From: Thalassomonas sp. RHCl1 | GTDB taxonomy: Bacteria; Pseudomonadota; Gammaproteobacteria; Enterobacterales; Alteromonadaceae | DNA: 64,000 bases | Assembly: GCF_947387555.1 (NCBI RefSeq) | Contig: NZ_CANDNZ010000008.1 | Span: 1-64,000 of the forward strand | Direction of reading: 5' to 3' | Part shown: in pieces, positions 23,803 through 33,727 of the stretch | How positions within the stretch are numbered: the stretch's first letter is position 1 | Layout: every line of letters begins with the position of its first letter | The notes under the pieces: generated by a model | What the model was told of the DNA's origin: nothing | The model's database searches: none | Seen by the model: the letters and a program-made list of their open reading frames with translations, nothing else | Translations under genes and position numbers: made by a program

Positions 23803-24309
23803 AGTGAATTTTCTCCCGGGATGTTTCTACTCAGTGTTAGGCTTGGCGCCTTTGATTGCAAGGACTTGCTTTTGATATTTGATAACAAAATGTTACGTCC
23901 GGGCATTGTGATGGCAATAAAAGTGCAACAAAGCCGGTAATAAAAGCCGTGTTTTATTCCCTGATCCGGATTTATTTCTCCTGTCTTTAGGCTGTTATTA
24001 ATGAAATCAGCCAAAATGTAGGGGGAATTAATAATAAATAGTATTAATGACTATTCCTATTTTATTTTTACCTGCGGCAGTATATTTCTTCTTATTTTTC
24101 CCTGGCTAATACTATGAATCACCTGTCTATATCTCATTGTTAAATATGTAAAATATTATTTGGTCACACTTTTTTGGCTCGGTTTTATCATTTAGGCGCG
24201 TTTTTTGTAATAGACGGTTACATATTTGTTAAATTTGTTGCGGTAGAATTAGCTATTCTTACGGCAAAAATAATAATGCTACCCTGATTTATTGAGTGAG
24301 GACGAAGCG
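23803..24309. other. AT-rich intergenic region before the efflux operon
   Basis: About 500 bp between the TerB-like gene and the adaptor gene, which diverge. It holds both promoters. A short piece near 23812 (CTCCCGGGATG) also occurs at 30824. A TTAATA/TATTAA dyad lies near 24026-24046. I see no gene and cannot name a regulator site. Confidence 0.4.
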
Positions 24310-25515
24310 GTGACACGAAAAAAACAGATTATTATCCCCATAGGCATTTTACTTGCCGGTGTTGGCCTGATGGCAGGCTTGTCCAACATGAAAAAACCTC
24401 CTGAAGAAAAACCCGAAGTGGATACCACTCCGATTGTCGCCGTTGAAGATATCAGTGTTACTCCTCTCACCCTGGAAGTGGCGTCATACGGTATCGTACA
24501 GCCTAAATATGAAACCGAGCTGGTGGCCCAGGTCAGCGGCCAGATAGTAGAACTTTCCGAGGCTTTTTTACGGGGCGGCCAGGTGAAAAAAGGCCAGTTG
24601 CTGGCGCGCATCGATCCCAGCGATTATGAAGCGGCGCTTATTGATGCCCAGGCCACTATGGCATCGGCCCGCTCTGCCCTGGAAACCGAACGGGCGCAGG
24701 GAAAAGTCGCCGAGCAGGAATGGAAACGTATTACAGACAGCTCACCGACAGAGCTGAGCTTGCGCAAACCTCAGCTGGCACAGGAGCTGGCCCGGGTCAA
24801 AGCCGCGCAGGCTGCTGTGCTTAGGGCTAAACGCAACCTGGAGCGCACCGAAATCCGTGCCCCTTACGATGCCATGATCGATAGCCGTAATATCGGTCTG
24901 GGCTCTTTTGTCGGTGTCGGTACCCAGGTAGGTAAAGTGCTGGGCACGGATACAGCCGAAGTACGTTTGCCGGTTGCCGATAACCAATTGCAGTTTTTAA
25001 CCGATCAGGGGGTGCATGCCCAGGTGATCTTAAACGGCGTTTTTGCCGGCAAGGAAAGGCAGTGGCCGGCGACAATCGCCCGCAGTGAAGGGGTGGTGGA
25101 TAACAAAAGCCGCATGAGTTATTTAGTGGCAGAAATTAACGATCCCTATGCTTTGACCGGCAACAGCGAACCGTTACGTTTTGGCGCTTATGTTAATGCC
25201 AGCATCCAGGGAATCGAAATTGCTCATGCTGCGGTTGTGCCCCGCTATTTAGTCAATGATGGCCGGGTCGCTATCCTGGATAACGAATCTCTGTTGCGTT
25301 ATGTGGACCTGGAAATCGCTCGCCAGGACGGCGCCAATGTGGTTGTTTCAAACGGCCTTAAACAGGGAGATCGCCTGATCGTGTCGGCACTGGATTTTCC
25401 GGTTGACGGCATGAAGCTGGCTTTGGGGGATGAAGAAGACGCAGCAGAAAATGATAACGATCAGCAAGCGGTAGAAAGTGACGCCGATACGCAGATTGCC
25501 AGCGTAGAGGACTAA
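24310..25515 (+). CDS. RND efflux periplasmic adaptor (HlyD/MFP family)
   Basis: The adaptor links an RND pump to an outer-membrane channel. The product is 401 aa, taking GTG 24310 as start because GAGGA lies six bases before it. The upstream TTG at 24292 lacks this. One N-terminal membrane anchor (residues 7-24) is followed by the lipoyl half QVSGQIVELSEAFLRGGQVKKGQLLARID, an alpha-hairpin (residues about 105-180), the second lipoyl half, and the beta-barrel and membrane-proximal domains. The C-terminal tail is very acidic. It is 3 bases before the pump gene and so the same operon. No outer-membrane factor gene is adjacent. Confidence 0.93.
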   Translation: MTRKKQIIIPIGILLAGVGLMAGLSNMKKPPEEKPEVDTTPIVAVEDISVTPLTLEVASYGIVQPKYETELVAQVSGQIVELSEAFLRGGQVKKGQLLARIDPSDYEAALIDAQATMASARSALETERAQGKVAEQEWKRITDSSPTELSLRKPQLAQELARVKAAQAAVLRAKRNLERTEIRAPYDAMIDSRNIGLGSFVGVGTQVGKVLGTDTAEVRLPVADNQLQFLTDQGVHAQVILNGVFAGKERQWPATIARSEGVVDNKSRMSYLVAEINDPYALTGNSEPLRFGAYVNASIQGIEIAHAAVVPRYLVNDGRVAILDNESLLRYVDLEIARQDGANVVVSNGLKQGDRLIVSALDFPVDGMKLALGDEEDAAENDNDQQAVESDADTQIASVED

Positions 25516-25518
25516 GCC

Positions 25519-28500
25519 ATGCATGATACCAATAAAGGCCTGATCGCCTGGTTTGCCCGCAACAGCGTGGCTGCCAACCTGTTGATGTTTTTTATCATCA
25601 TCGGCGGTTTGCTGACCGCCACCACCATCAGTAAGCAAATGTTCCCCCAGGTTGAAATCAACTGGTTAGAGTTTTCTGCGCCTTATCCCGGGGCAGCTCC
25701 CCAGGAAGTGGAAGAGGGGATCACCATGAAGATTGAAGAGGCCCTGGAAACCGTGCAGGGACTGGATCGGGTGATCACTTATTCCAACCGTAACTTTTCT
25801 TCCGGTTATTTTCGTGTTGATGAGAAATATGATCCCCAGGTCGTGCTGGATGAGGTGAAATCACAGATTGATTCCATTTCCAGTTTTCCCGACGGTATGG
25901 AAAGGCCTACGGTTGAGCGCATTAAGTTCAAACAGCAAGTCATGTATATCAGTTTGTACGGTGATTTAAGCAACCTGGAATTAAAAGCCCTGGGTAAGAA
26001 GGTACACGATGAAATTCAACAGCAGCCGCTGGTGAATATCTCCGAGTTCTACAGTGGCCTGGGTTATGAAATCTCTGTTGAAGTCAGTAAAGACAAACTC
26101 AGGGAATATGGTCTGAGTTTTAATGATGTGGCCGCAGCCGTGCGCAATTACTCCCGTAATATGTCGGCGGGTCAGATCCGTGCTGAAAACGGCTATATCA
26201 ACCTGCGGGTGGAAAGCCAGGCCTATCGCGGCCATGAATTTGAAACGATTCCGGTGATCACATTGCAAGACGGCACTAAGATATTGCTGGGAGAGCTGGC
26301 CACCATTAAAGACGGTTTCGAGGAAGGACTACAGTACTCTAAATATAACGGTAAAAACTCCGTTACTTTTTTTGTGGGTGCCTCCGGCGATCAAAGTATT
26401 ACCGATGTTGCCAAGGTGATGAAGCGTTATGTGGCGCAAAAGCAACTGGAATTGCCTGAAGGGGTAAAACTCGATATCTGGGTTGATTTTACCTACTACC
26501 TGGAAGGCCGGCTAAACATGATGTTGGACAATATGAAAAGCGGCGCCGTGCTGGTTTTTCTTATGCTGGCCCTGTTTTTGCGTATTCGCCTGGCATTCTG
26601 GGTGATGATGGGCTTACCGGTATGTTTCCTCGGCACCTTGTTATTTATGCCGATGGAGTTTATTGATGTCACCATTAATATTCTCAGTTTATTCTCCTTT
26701 ATCATGGTACTGGGGATAGTGGTGGATGATGCCATCGTGATGGGGGAAAGCGCCCATAGCGAAATTGAGGATAAAGGTCATACCATAGACAATGTAATTC
26801 GCGGCGTACAAAGAGTGGCGATGCCCGCGACCTTCGGGGTACTGACCACGATTGCGGTTTTTGTTCCTTTCCTGTTTGGCGAAGGCGAAGGGGCGGCTAC
26901 CGGCCGCGCGATAGGCATGGTGGTGATCTTATGTCTGTTGTTCTCCCTGGTTGAGTCCAAGTTGATTTTACCGGCGCATTTAGCCCATATGAAAGTGAAA
27001 GCCTTTAACCCGAAAAATCCGCTGGATCGTCTGCGTGGCTGGATAGACCGCAAACTTAAAGGCTTTATTGAAAATCAATATGCCCCGTTTTTGAAGATGA
27101 CGATTAAATACCGTTACTCTGTGGTGATGTTGTTTATCAGTTTCCTGTTGATCACCGCGGGTTTGTTCAGCGGCGGTATGGTGCGTTTTGTCGGCCAACC
27201 GAAAATTCCTGAAGATTTCCCGCGCATCACAGTGGAAATGAATGTCGATAGCCCGGAGCAGGCGACCCTGGATACCTTATTAAAAATACAGGGGATCTTG
27301 TATCAGGTAGATGAACAAATCGTGGCTGAATATGGCAAGCCGATGATCGATGATATGCAGGTGGATCTGCGCAGCCGTACCAGTGCCAATATTCAGGTGA
27401 AACTGGTATTACCCGAGGACAGGGCCATGGATACCTTTGCCTTGTCGGACTTATGGCGACAGGCAATCCCTGCGTTGCCCGGCGTTAAATCCTTTACCAT
27501 TGATGATAACTTATTTGGCGGTGGCCGTGATGACGGCGATATCAGTTTCCGTCTGGAAAGTAAGGATGACGATCAACTGATACAGGCGGCGGCTGAGTTA
27601 AAAGTGAAATTAAACAGTCTTAAAGGGATCGGCGATGTCAACGACAGCCGTCAGACCAGCGCCAAGGAAGTTCAGTTTACCCTGAAACCGCTTGCCTATA
27701 GTTTAGGCTTGACCTTGGCGGATATCGCCTCTCAGGTATCTTCAAGCTTTTACGGTTTAGAAGCGCAGCGTATCCTTCGTGACGGTGAAGAGATCAAGGT
27801 CATGGTACGTTATCCGCAGGAGCAGCGCAGCTCGGTAGGCCATGTTGACGATGTACTGATCCAGGCCCCCAATGGTGCGGAATTGCCCTTGTCTGAACTG
27901 GCCAACATTAGCTTGACCGACGGCGTTACCCGTATTCGCCGGGAAAACGGCAATCGTACCATTAATGTCTGGGGCAGTGTTGACGCCGACCAGGTAGAGC
28001 CTTTTAAGGTGGTTAATGATATCCGTGAAAACTTTATTCCTAAGCTGTTGAGAAAATATCCTTTGGTGAAAAGTGAAGTCACAGGCCGGATCCAGGAGGA
28101 AATTGAGAATAATAACAAGCAAATGCGCGATATGGCCATTGCCCTTATGGTGATCTTTACCTTGCTGGCGGTGCCGCTGAAATCTTATTCTCAGCCCTTT
28201 ATGATCATGAGTGTTATCCCGTTCGGCGTGATTGGCTCTGTACTGGGACATATGATTTTGGGTATGGATTTAAGTGCCTTATCCGTATTGGGGATTATGG
28301 CCGCTTCCGGGGTGGTGGTGAATGACTCCCTGGTCATGGTGGATTATGTCAATAATGCCCGAAAAGCCGGCATACCCCTGAAAGAGGCGGTAATGGCTGC
28401 CGGCAACAGACGTTTTCGTGCCATCATGTTAACTTCGATCACTACCTTTATCGGTCTGGTGCCTATCGTCTTCTTTGAGACCAGTATGCAGGCACAGATA

Positions 28501-28677
28501 GTGATCCCTATGGCGGTTTCTTTGGCATTCGGCGTATTGTTTGCCACTGTTGTGACCTTAGTGCTGATTCCTAACCTGTATATTGTGATTGAAGATATAC
28601 GTGGGGTGCTTGGCCGCGGTAAAGCCAAAGTACGCGGATACCTAGGTTTTGATAGCGATGAAGTGCTGGATATATAA
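25519..28677 (+). CDS. RND efflux transporter permease (AcrB/HAE1-like)
   Basis: A 1052-aa proton-driven inner-membrane pump. The standard 12-helix plan is visible: one helix at residues 12-32, a large periplasmic loop, five or six helices from about 335 to 550 including VLGIVVDDAIVMGES (the motif-A aspartates in helix 4), a second periplasmic loop, and helices from about 870 to 1030 with GVVVNDSLVMVDYVN. The closest relatives by eye are the environmental AcrB-like pumps paired with acidic-tailed adaptors. Substrate cannot be read from sequence. It is followed by a strong terminator and a repeat element. Confidence 0.95.
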   Translation: MHDTNKGLIAWFARNSVAANLLMFFIIIGGLLTATTISKQMFPQVEINWLEFSAPYPGAAPQEVEEGITMKIEEALETVQGLDRVITYSNRNFSSGYFRVDEKYDPQVVLDEVKSQIDSISSFPDGMERPTVERIKFKQQVMYISLYGDLSNLELKALGKKVHDEIQQQPLVNISEFYSGLGYEISVEVSKDKLREYGLSFNDVAAAVRNYSRNMSAGQIRAENGYINLRVESQAYRGHEFETIPVITLQDGTKILLGELATIKDGFEEGLQYSKYNGKNSVTFFVGASGDQSITDVAKVMKRYVAQKQLELPEGVKLDIWVDFTYYLEGRLNMMLDNMKSGAVLVFLMLALFLRIRLAFWVMMGLPVCFLGTLLFMPMEFIDVTINILSLFSFIMVLGIVVDDAIVMGESAHSEIEDKGHTIDNVIRGVQRVAMPATFGVLTTIAVFVPFLFGEGEGAATGRAIGMVVILCLLFSLVESKLILPAHLAHMKVKAFNPKNPLDRLRGWIDRKLKGFIENQYAPFLKMTIKYRYSVVMLFISFLLITAGLFSGGMVRFVGQPKIPEDFPRITVEMNVDSPEQATLDTLLKIQGILYQVDEQIVAEYGKPMIDDMQVDLRSRTSANIQVKLVLPEDRAMDTFALSDLWRQAIPALPGVKSFTIDDNLFGGGRDDGDISFRLESKDDDQLIQAAAELKVKLNSLKGIGDVNDSRQTSAKEVQFTLKPLAYSLGLTLADIASQVSSSFYGLEAQRILRDGEEIKVMVRYPQEQRSSVGHVDDVLIQAPNGAELPLSELANISLTDGVTRIRRENGNRTINVWGSVDADQVEPFKVVNDIRENFIPKLLRKYPLVKSEVTGRIQEEIENNNKQMRDMAIALMVIFTLLAVPLKSYSQPFMIMSVIPFGVIGSVLGHMILGMDLSALSVLGIMAASGVVVNDSLVMVDYVNNARKAGIPLKEAVMAAGNRRFRAIMLTSITTFIGLVPIVFFETSMQAQIVIPMAVSLAFGVLFATVVTLVLIPNLYIVIEDIRGVLGRGKAKVRGYLGFDSDEVLDI

Positions 28678-28690
28678 TTAACGGCACATA

Positions 28691-28725
28691 AAAAAGCGAA
28701 GCCAGTAACTGGCTTCGCTTTTTTT
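28691..28725. terminator. Intrinsic terminator of the RND operon
   Basis: A 10-bp perfect stem (GCGAAGCCAG 28696-28705, CTGGCTTCGC 28709-28718) with loop TAA and T-run 28719-28725. It also has an A-run on its left and could serve both directions. A repeat element begins within the T-run. Confidence 0.93.
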
Positions 28726-28905
28726 ATACCTGGAAGTATTTCGGTTTATATGTTCCGGACATAAACCAAGTACTGACATCCTGTCAGCAATCCTGCGGCT
28801 TCATGGATGAAGAGGAGCAGGGTTTATACCTGGAAGTATTTCGGTTTATATGTTCCTGACACAAACCAGGTACTGACATCCTGTCAGCAATCCTGCGGCT
28901 TTATT
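28721..28905 (+). repeat. Post-terminator structured repeat, two tandem copies (100-bp period)
   Basis: Two head-to-tail copies begin at 28723 and 28823 (both TTTATACCTGGAAGTATTT), the second truncated. The first copy folds into hairpins: an ATAC/GTAT stem around a TGGA-type loop; 28743-28767 (GGTTTA/TAAACC arms); 28773-28787 (CTGACA-TCC-TGTCAG); and 28792-28821 (CCTGC, GG, CTTCA, loop TGGA, TGAAG, AGGA, GCAGG). The same structure with different stem bases recurs at 55156 and 62086. It starts in the T-run of the upstream terminator and is oriented like the upstream gene. Confidence 0.85.
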
Positions 28906-28925
28906 CGTCTTTTATTAACGGATAC

Positions 28926-29765
28926 TTACTTAACGCCAAGTTCTCTTAAGCGCTCAAGCAAATAGCTTTCACTGGTATATTTGTCTGACAACACCACTTC
29001 ACTGCGCGGGTGTAAAAATAGCGGCAAAGAGATACGAGATTTATCGCTGCCTTTACCGCTCGGGTTAATAACCCTGTGGGTAGTCGACGGGAAATAACCG
29101 CCGGAGGCTTCCTGCAACATATCACCGATATTGATGATCAGGTTACCGAAATCCGAAGGTACGTCTAACCAGTTACCGTCTTGTTGCTGCACCTGTAAGC
29201 CCGGTTCATTGGCGGCAGGTAATACCGTCAGCAGGTTGATGTCTTCATGAGCGGCGGCGCGGATTGCACCCGGCTCTTCGTCACCGGTTAACGGCGGATA
29301 GTGTAATACTCTAAGCAGGGTATTAGGCGTATCCTTGATCATATTCGACAGGTTTTCGGAATATTTGGCGGCGACATCCGCCGGGCTGTGTTCCTGTACC
29401 CAGTCCAGCAGTTCGGCGGCCAGATCAGAGGCCATTTTATAATAGTTAAGGATTTCATCCTTAAGCTCCGCCGGGATACGTCCCCAGGGATAAACGTGGT
29501 AATACTCTTTAATGTCTTTTTTGGTATGGCCTTTCGCGGTTTCAGAAACCTCAGGACCAAAATAACCGTCCTGTTTTTCAGGATCGAAGGCTAAATCATG
29601 CTTTTGTTCTGAATTAAAAAAGGTTTGCCAGTTTTTATAAATGGACTCAACCATTTCTTGTTTAATGGGGTGGTTGATTAATACGCCAAAGCCAGTGTTC
29701 CGTAAACTTTCTACGAAACGCTCGGGGGCGTCTTTTGCTGTATAATCTACAACTTGAACTTGCAT
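28926..29765 (-). CDS. Isopenicillin N synthase-like 2-oxoglutarate/Fe(II) oxygenase
   Basis: A 279-aa non-heme iron oxygenase of the IPNS/2OG-Fe(II) family. The start MQVQVVDYTA at 29765 has GGAG ten bases upstream. An alternative start four codons earlier is less likely. An N-terminal DIOX_N-like segment (residues 1-110) precedes the jelly roll with the iron ligands in AAHEDINLL (His-X-Asp) and the distal His in STTHRVINP, and the 2-oxoglutarate Arg in SRISLPLFLHP. The substrate is not predictable. It is a single gene, so no biosynthetic cluster is suggested. Confidence 0.9.
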   Translation of the reverse strand: MQVQVVDYTAKDAPERFVESLRNTGFGVLINHPIKQEMVESIYKNWQTFFNSEQKHDLAFDPEKQDGYFGPEVSETAKGHTKKDIKEYYHVYPWGRIPAELKDEILNYYKMASDLAAELLDWVQEHSPADVAAKYSENLSNMIKDTPNTLLRVLHYPPLTGDEEPGAIRAAAHEDINLLTVLPAANEPGLQVQQQDGNWLDVPSDFGNLIINIGDMLQEASGGYFPSTTHRVINPSGKGSDKSRISLPLFLHPRSEVVLSDKYTSESYLLERLRELGVK

Positions 29766-29964
29766 AATTTTCTCCAAAGGGCATTCAAGCCTACAATTTT
29801 ACGCTATTTCACGGTTTGAGCAAAGTATGAACTGTCACTACTGTCAGGAAACATGAAAAACTAAGCCAAAAGTTGATTACGATCAATAACAAGGAAATGC
29901 TATCTAGTTTAGCCTCTGCTGGCTATAATGCGGCATTACCGGTCGCAGTTAAGAGAGAAATAAA

Positions 29965-30291
29965 ATGAAAAAATCTGTTTTTGTCGTCCCCAGTCTGTTA
30001 TTGATTTTGTCTGGCTGTGCCACACAGGAAAAAGCTTGTGAAGATATCACCTTGGTTTCGGAGCAAATTCAGCAATGTCAGGCACTGCAGCGCCAGATCG
30101 CCAAAGCAAAAGGCAAGCCTATTTTACGCACGGAATTAGAGCGTCGCTATCAGCAAGACTGTGTTGATATTCGTTATTATCGCGATGAGCATCAAATCGC
30201 TATTTGCGGCAATAAAGAGAAAATCAAAAAAGCCCGGACAGAGCCTGAGGTGCAGGAAGAGCTGAAATCAGCCGGCAGTGCTGACCGCTAA
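29965..30291 (+). CDS. Small lipoprotein of unknown function (108 aa)
   Basis: The signal peptide ends in a lipobox (ILSGC, Cys18), so the product is probably an outer-membrane lipoprotein. The mature part is charged and helical with three more cysteines (near residues 23, 36 and 64-80), which could form disulfides in the periplasm. No family is recognised. A good AGAGAG-type ribosome site precedes the ATG. The last 25 codons, the stop and the terminator are the source of the 107-bp tandem array that follows. Confidence 0.85.
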   Translation: MKKSVFVVPSLLLILSGCATQEKACEDITLVSEQIQQCQALQRQIAKAKGKPILRTELERRYQQDCVDIRYYRDEHQIAICGNKEKIKKARTEPEVQEELKSAGSADR

Positions 30292-30801
30292 GCGATTGCC
30301 GCCAGCTTTTTTTCAAGTAATAAGAGAAAAGCAAAAAAGCCCGGACAGAGCCTGAGGTGCAGGAAGAGCTGAAATCAGCCGGCAGTGCTGACCGCTAAGC
30401 GATTGCCGCCAGCTTTTTTTCAAGTAATAAGAGAAAAGCAAAAAAGCCCGGACAGAGCCTGAGGTGCAGGAAGAGCTGAAATCAGCCGGCAGTGCTGACC
30501 GCTAAGCGATTGCCGCCAGCTTTTTTTCAAGTAATAAGAGAAAAGCAAAAAAGCCCGGACAGAGCCTGAGGTGCAGGAAGAGCTGAAATCAGCCGGCAGT
30601 GCTGACCGCTAAGCGATTGCCGCCAGCTTTTTTTCAAGTAATAAGAGAAAAGCAAAAAAGCCCGGACAGAGCCTGAGGTGCAGGAAGAGCTGAAATCAGC
30701 CGGCAGTGCTGACCGCTAAGCGATTGCCGCCGGCTTTTTTCAGGTAATAAGAGAAAAGCAAAAAAGCCCGGACAGAGCCCGAGGTGCAGGAAGAGCTGAA
30801 A
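30212..30801 (+). repeat. 107-bp tandem array copying a gene 3' end plus terminator
   Basis: The string AGCCCGGACAGAGCC begins at 30231, 30338, 30445, 30552, 30659 and 30765, giving periods of 107, 107, 107, 107 and 106. The first copy is inside the lipoprotein gene. The last is partial and ends near 30801. Each unit carries the final codons of the gene, its stop and the terminator hairpin with T-run. Because 107 is not a multiple of three the copies cannot extend the protein. Near-identical copies imply recent expansion, probably between short AATAA-GAGAAAA direct repeats at unit borders. Confidence 0.95.
30273..30313 (+). terminator. Terminator of the lipoprotein gene (first of an array)
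   Basis: CGGCAGT (30273-30279) pairs with ATTGCCG (30295-30301) with one G-T wobble, followed a few bases later by seven T (30307-30313). The hairpin overlaps the stop codon. It is repeated in each 107-bp unit. Confidence 0.6.
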
Positions 30802-31095
30802 TAAGCTGTTTCCTTGAATTTTTCTCCCGGGATGCTTCCCGGGAGCTCGAACTCAGTCACCTGACTGATGTTATTTGTTGCAACGGCGTCGGGCAAATAA
30901 CTAAAGTGATGGCAGTAGTCTTTTGTTTACACTTTGACCATCAAATCTCTCCTTTAAATCTTCCCTTATATCAAGAGTTAAAAAATTGTTGCCGTTTCTG
31001 TCTATGAATTCACTAGAAATTTACTTCAGAACAGGTCATTATCGGGTGTTAATTGATAATTTTAGCTAGATAATTGCAGTAGATTCGTTTAAATA
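30802..31095. other. Intergenic region with three dyads
   Basis: It contains a 9-bp perfect stem (CTCCCGGGA 30824-30832 with 30837-30845), a 7-bp dyad (TCAGTCA/TGACTGA, 30853-30868) and a TTATTTG/CAAATAA pair near 30871-30900. None ends in a T-run. No gene is seen. The promoter of the GGDEF-EAL gene should be near its right end. Confidence 0.5.
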
Positions 31096-33693
31096 ATGGG
31101 AAATTCAGCCAAAATCACAGGAACTTCCGCCGATCCTGAAAGTTTGCTTGCTCAGGAGCTGGCAGAGACGCGCCAGCAATTCCTGGATTTACAGGCACAT
31201 CATATGGCGCTGTTTAAACTGACGCAATTATCCCACGATTGTGCCGACTTAAGCGTGTTTTTCCAGGAAGTGCATCAAACCATTGCCTCGTTAATGACGG
31301 CAAAGAACTTTTATATTGTCATGTACGACGAAACCCTGGCGACACTGGAATTTGTTTATCATATCGATGAGAAAGACGAAATCCCCGAGGGGACTATCGC
31401 CTATGAAGAGTTAGCCGGCTCATTGACCAATTATGTGATTGAAACCGCCGAACCTTTGCTGGCGACCCCGGAATTGATCACTGAGCTGACCAACAACCGG
31501 AAAATTGCCCGTATCGGCACTTTGGGCCTGGACTGGCTCGGGGTACCGCTGATTAATGACGGTATCGTGATCGGCGTTATGGTGGTACAGAGCTACAGTG
31601 AAAGCACCCGTTACCAGGAGCGCGATTTAGACCTGCTGACCTTTGCCGCCCAGCACATAGTAGTGGCCATGACCCGGCTGCAGGACAGGGAGCGGCTGCA
31701 AAATGCCGTCAGCGCCCGTACCCGGGAATTAATGCAGCAGATCCGCGAGCGGGAAAAATCGGAATTATTGCAGGAATCCCTGTTCCGCATTTCTGAGCTC
31801 ACCAATGACGTTTCCCTGGATATCGAGCAGTTTTATGCCCAGGTGCATAATATTGTCGGCCAGCTGATCAATGCGGTGAATTTCTTTATTGCCAAATACG
31901 ACAAGGAAAATGAAACCTTAGAGTTTGTTTATTATCTCGATCAAAATTCCCGCGATCTGGAAAAAGATTTCCGGCCGAGAAAATTGGCCAATCATTACAC
32001 CGAGCTGGTGATCCGCCGCGGTGAAACCGTGTTGCTGACCCGTGATGATATGATGGCGCTTCATCAAAGCGGCGAAACCAGGAAACCTCAGGATGAAACC
32101 AATTCCTGGCTTGGCGTGCCCCTGTTCAGCTTTGGTGAAATCCTCGGGGTGATGGTGATCCAAAGTTACCAGCAAAATACCGAGTATACCGAGCAGGATG
32201 CCGAATTGCTCAATTTCGTTTCCCAGCACGTATCAACCGCGATCAAGCGCCGTGAGGCGGCGGATTACGAACGCCGGGCCCATGAATTATTGGAGCAGCA
32301 GGTCAAGCTTAGAACCGTGGCGCTTGAAGATGAAATCAAGCAAAGGAAGCAGGCGGAAGAAAGACTCAAGCATACCGCCTCCCACGACAGTTTAACCGGC
32401 CTGCCCAACCGCAGCGTATTTATCGATTTGCTCAACCATGCCATCGCCTGCCGCAAACGGGATCGGCAGGTGAAATTTGCCGTGTTATTTCTGGACTTGG
32501 ACAGGTTTAAAGTAGTCAACGACAGCCTGGGGCATCATGCCGGGGATATATTGCTGAAAATGATCGCCAAAGAGCTCAGGGACATTGTCCGGGAAGTGGA
32601 TACCGTTGCCCGTCTCGGCGGAGATGAGTTTGTGATCTTGATTGAAAACCTGATCAACGAACAGGAAGCCCATGAAATTTCCAGCAGGATCACACGCTTA
32701 TTGGATCGGCCTTTTACCATAGAAGGGCAGCCGGTATTTATCGGCACCAGTATCGGCCTATTGTTCAGTGACGACAGATATGACAGCGCCGATACCATGC
32801 TGCGCGATGCCGATACCGCCATGTATCACGCCAAAGACAACGGTAAGGGCCGCTATGAAGTGTTCGACGCCAGCATGCATTCCAAGGTGCAAAATGCCCT
32901 GTCGCTGGAAGTGGATATCCGCGAGGCCATAGGCGCACAGGAGTTTGTCCCCTATTTCCAGCCGATTATGAATCTCTCTTCCGGAAAAATCGCCGGTTTC
33001 GAAGCCCTGGCCCGCTGGAACAGTGGTAAACGCGGCTTTGTCTATCCGGATGAATTTATCCCGCTGGCGGAAGATACCAACCTGGTGATGGCAATCGATT
33101 TACAGATCATGGAAAAAGCCTGCTTGCAGCTGAAACAGTGGCAAAGCAAATTAAAAGACAAGAATCTGTACGTTAGTTGTAACCTGTTCTGCAATCATTT
33201 TTTCAACAAGAACTTGGCGCAGGATATCAGGGCAATATTAGACCGGGTCGGTCTATCACCCCAGCAGCTCAGGGTGGAAATCACCGAGCGCGCTTTGCTG
33301 GAAAACAGCGATTTGGTGCTGGCGAATATGCAGTCGCTGAAACAGCTGGGGGTGAAAATCCTGCTGGATGATTTCGGCACCGGCTATTCCAGTCTCAGCT
33401 ACCTGCACAGGTTCCCTATCGACGTATTAAAAATTGATAAATCCTTTATCAACAATGTCGATGAAGACGCCAACCACAGGGCCATTATCAAAACCATTAT
33501 TGACCTGGCCACCAGCTTAAAAATGGCGACCGTGGGGGAAGGCATAGAGAATGTAGTGGATGCCCTGCTGTTGCAGCAAATGGATTGCATGTACGGACAA
33601 GGTTATTATTTTGCCCGGCCGATGGCGGCGGATGCGGTGGAAGCCTTTATGTATTCGGCGGCCAACCCGGCGCAGACCATGGCATTAAACTGA
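31096..33693 (+). CDS. GAF-GAF-GGDEF-EAL cyclic-di-GMP enzyme
   Basis: An 865-aa cytoplasmic protein with two tandem GAF domains (residues about 45-190 and 230-385), each preceded or followed by a coiled coil, then GGDEF and EAL. The cyclase site is intact (ARLGGDEFVIL, 508-512) with an inhibitory RxxD site (REVD, 499-502). The phosphodiesterase site is also intact (GFEALARW, Glu636; DDFGTGYSS about 755). So both synthesis and breakdown of c-di-GMP are possible, with the GAF pair sensing a small ligand. No membrane segment is visible. It is a single gene. Its ATG has no strong ribosome site. Confidence 0.94.
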   Translation: MGNSAKITGTSADPESLLAQELAETRQQFLDLQAHHMALFKLTQLSHDCADLSVFFQEVHQTIASLMTAKNFYIVMYDETLATLEFVYHIDEKDEIPEGTIAYEELAGSLTNYVIETAEPLLATPELITELTNNRKIARIGTLGLDWLGVPLINDGIVIGVMVVQSYSESTRYQERDLDLLTFAAQHIVVAMTRLQDRERLQNAVSARTRELMQQIREREKSELLQESLFRISELTNDVSLDIEQFYAQVHNIVGQLINAVNFFIAKYDKENETLEFVYYLDQNSRDLEKDFRPRKLANHYTELVIRRGETVLLTRDDMMALHQSGETRKPQDETNSWLGVPLFSFGEILGVMVIQSYQQNTEYTEQDAELLNFVSQHVSTAIKRREAADYERRAHELLEQQVKLRTVALEDEIKQRKQAEERLKHTASHDSLTGLPNRSVFIDLLNHAIACRKRDRQVKFAVLFLDLDRFKVVNDSLGHHAGDILLKMIAKELRDIVREVDTVARLGGDEFVILIENLINEQEAHEISSRITRLLDRPFTIEGQPVFIGTSIGLLFSDDRYDSADTMLRDADTAMYHAKDNGKGRYEVFDASMHSKVQNALSLEVDIREAIGAQEFVPYFQPIMNLSSGKIAGFEALARWNSGKRGFVYPDEFIPLAEDTNLVMAIDLQIMEKACLQLKQWQSKLKDKNLYVSCNLFCNHFFNKNLAQDIRAILDRVGLSPQQLRVEITERALLENSDLVLANMQSLKQLGVKILLDDFGTGYSSLSYLHRFPIDVLKIDKSFINNVDEDANHRAIIKTIIDLATSLKMATVGEGIENVVDALLLQQMDCMYGQGYYFARPMAADAVEAFMYSAANPAQTMALN

Positions 33694-33727
33694 GCTTAAC
33701 GGACGCAGCCCGGGCCGGGGTTGCTAT

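Noticed and set aside
30212-30801. CRISPR array or protein repeat domain
   Set aside because: The 107-bp units are wholly repetitive, contain a stop codon and are not a multiple of three.
30696-30896. Minus-strand ORF in the lipoprotein terminator array
   Set aside because: It is made mostly of the 107-bp repeat and adjoining dyads, without a ribosome site.
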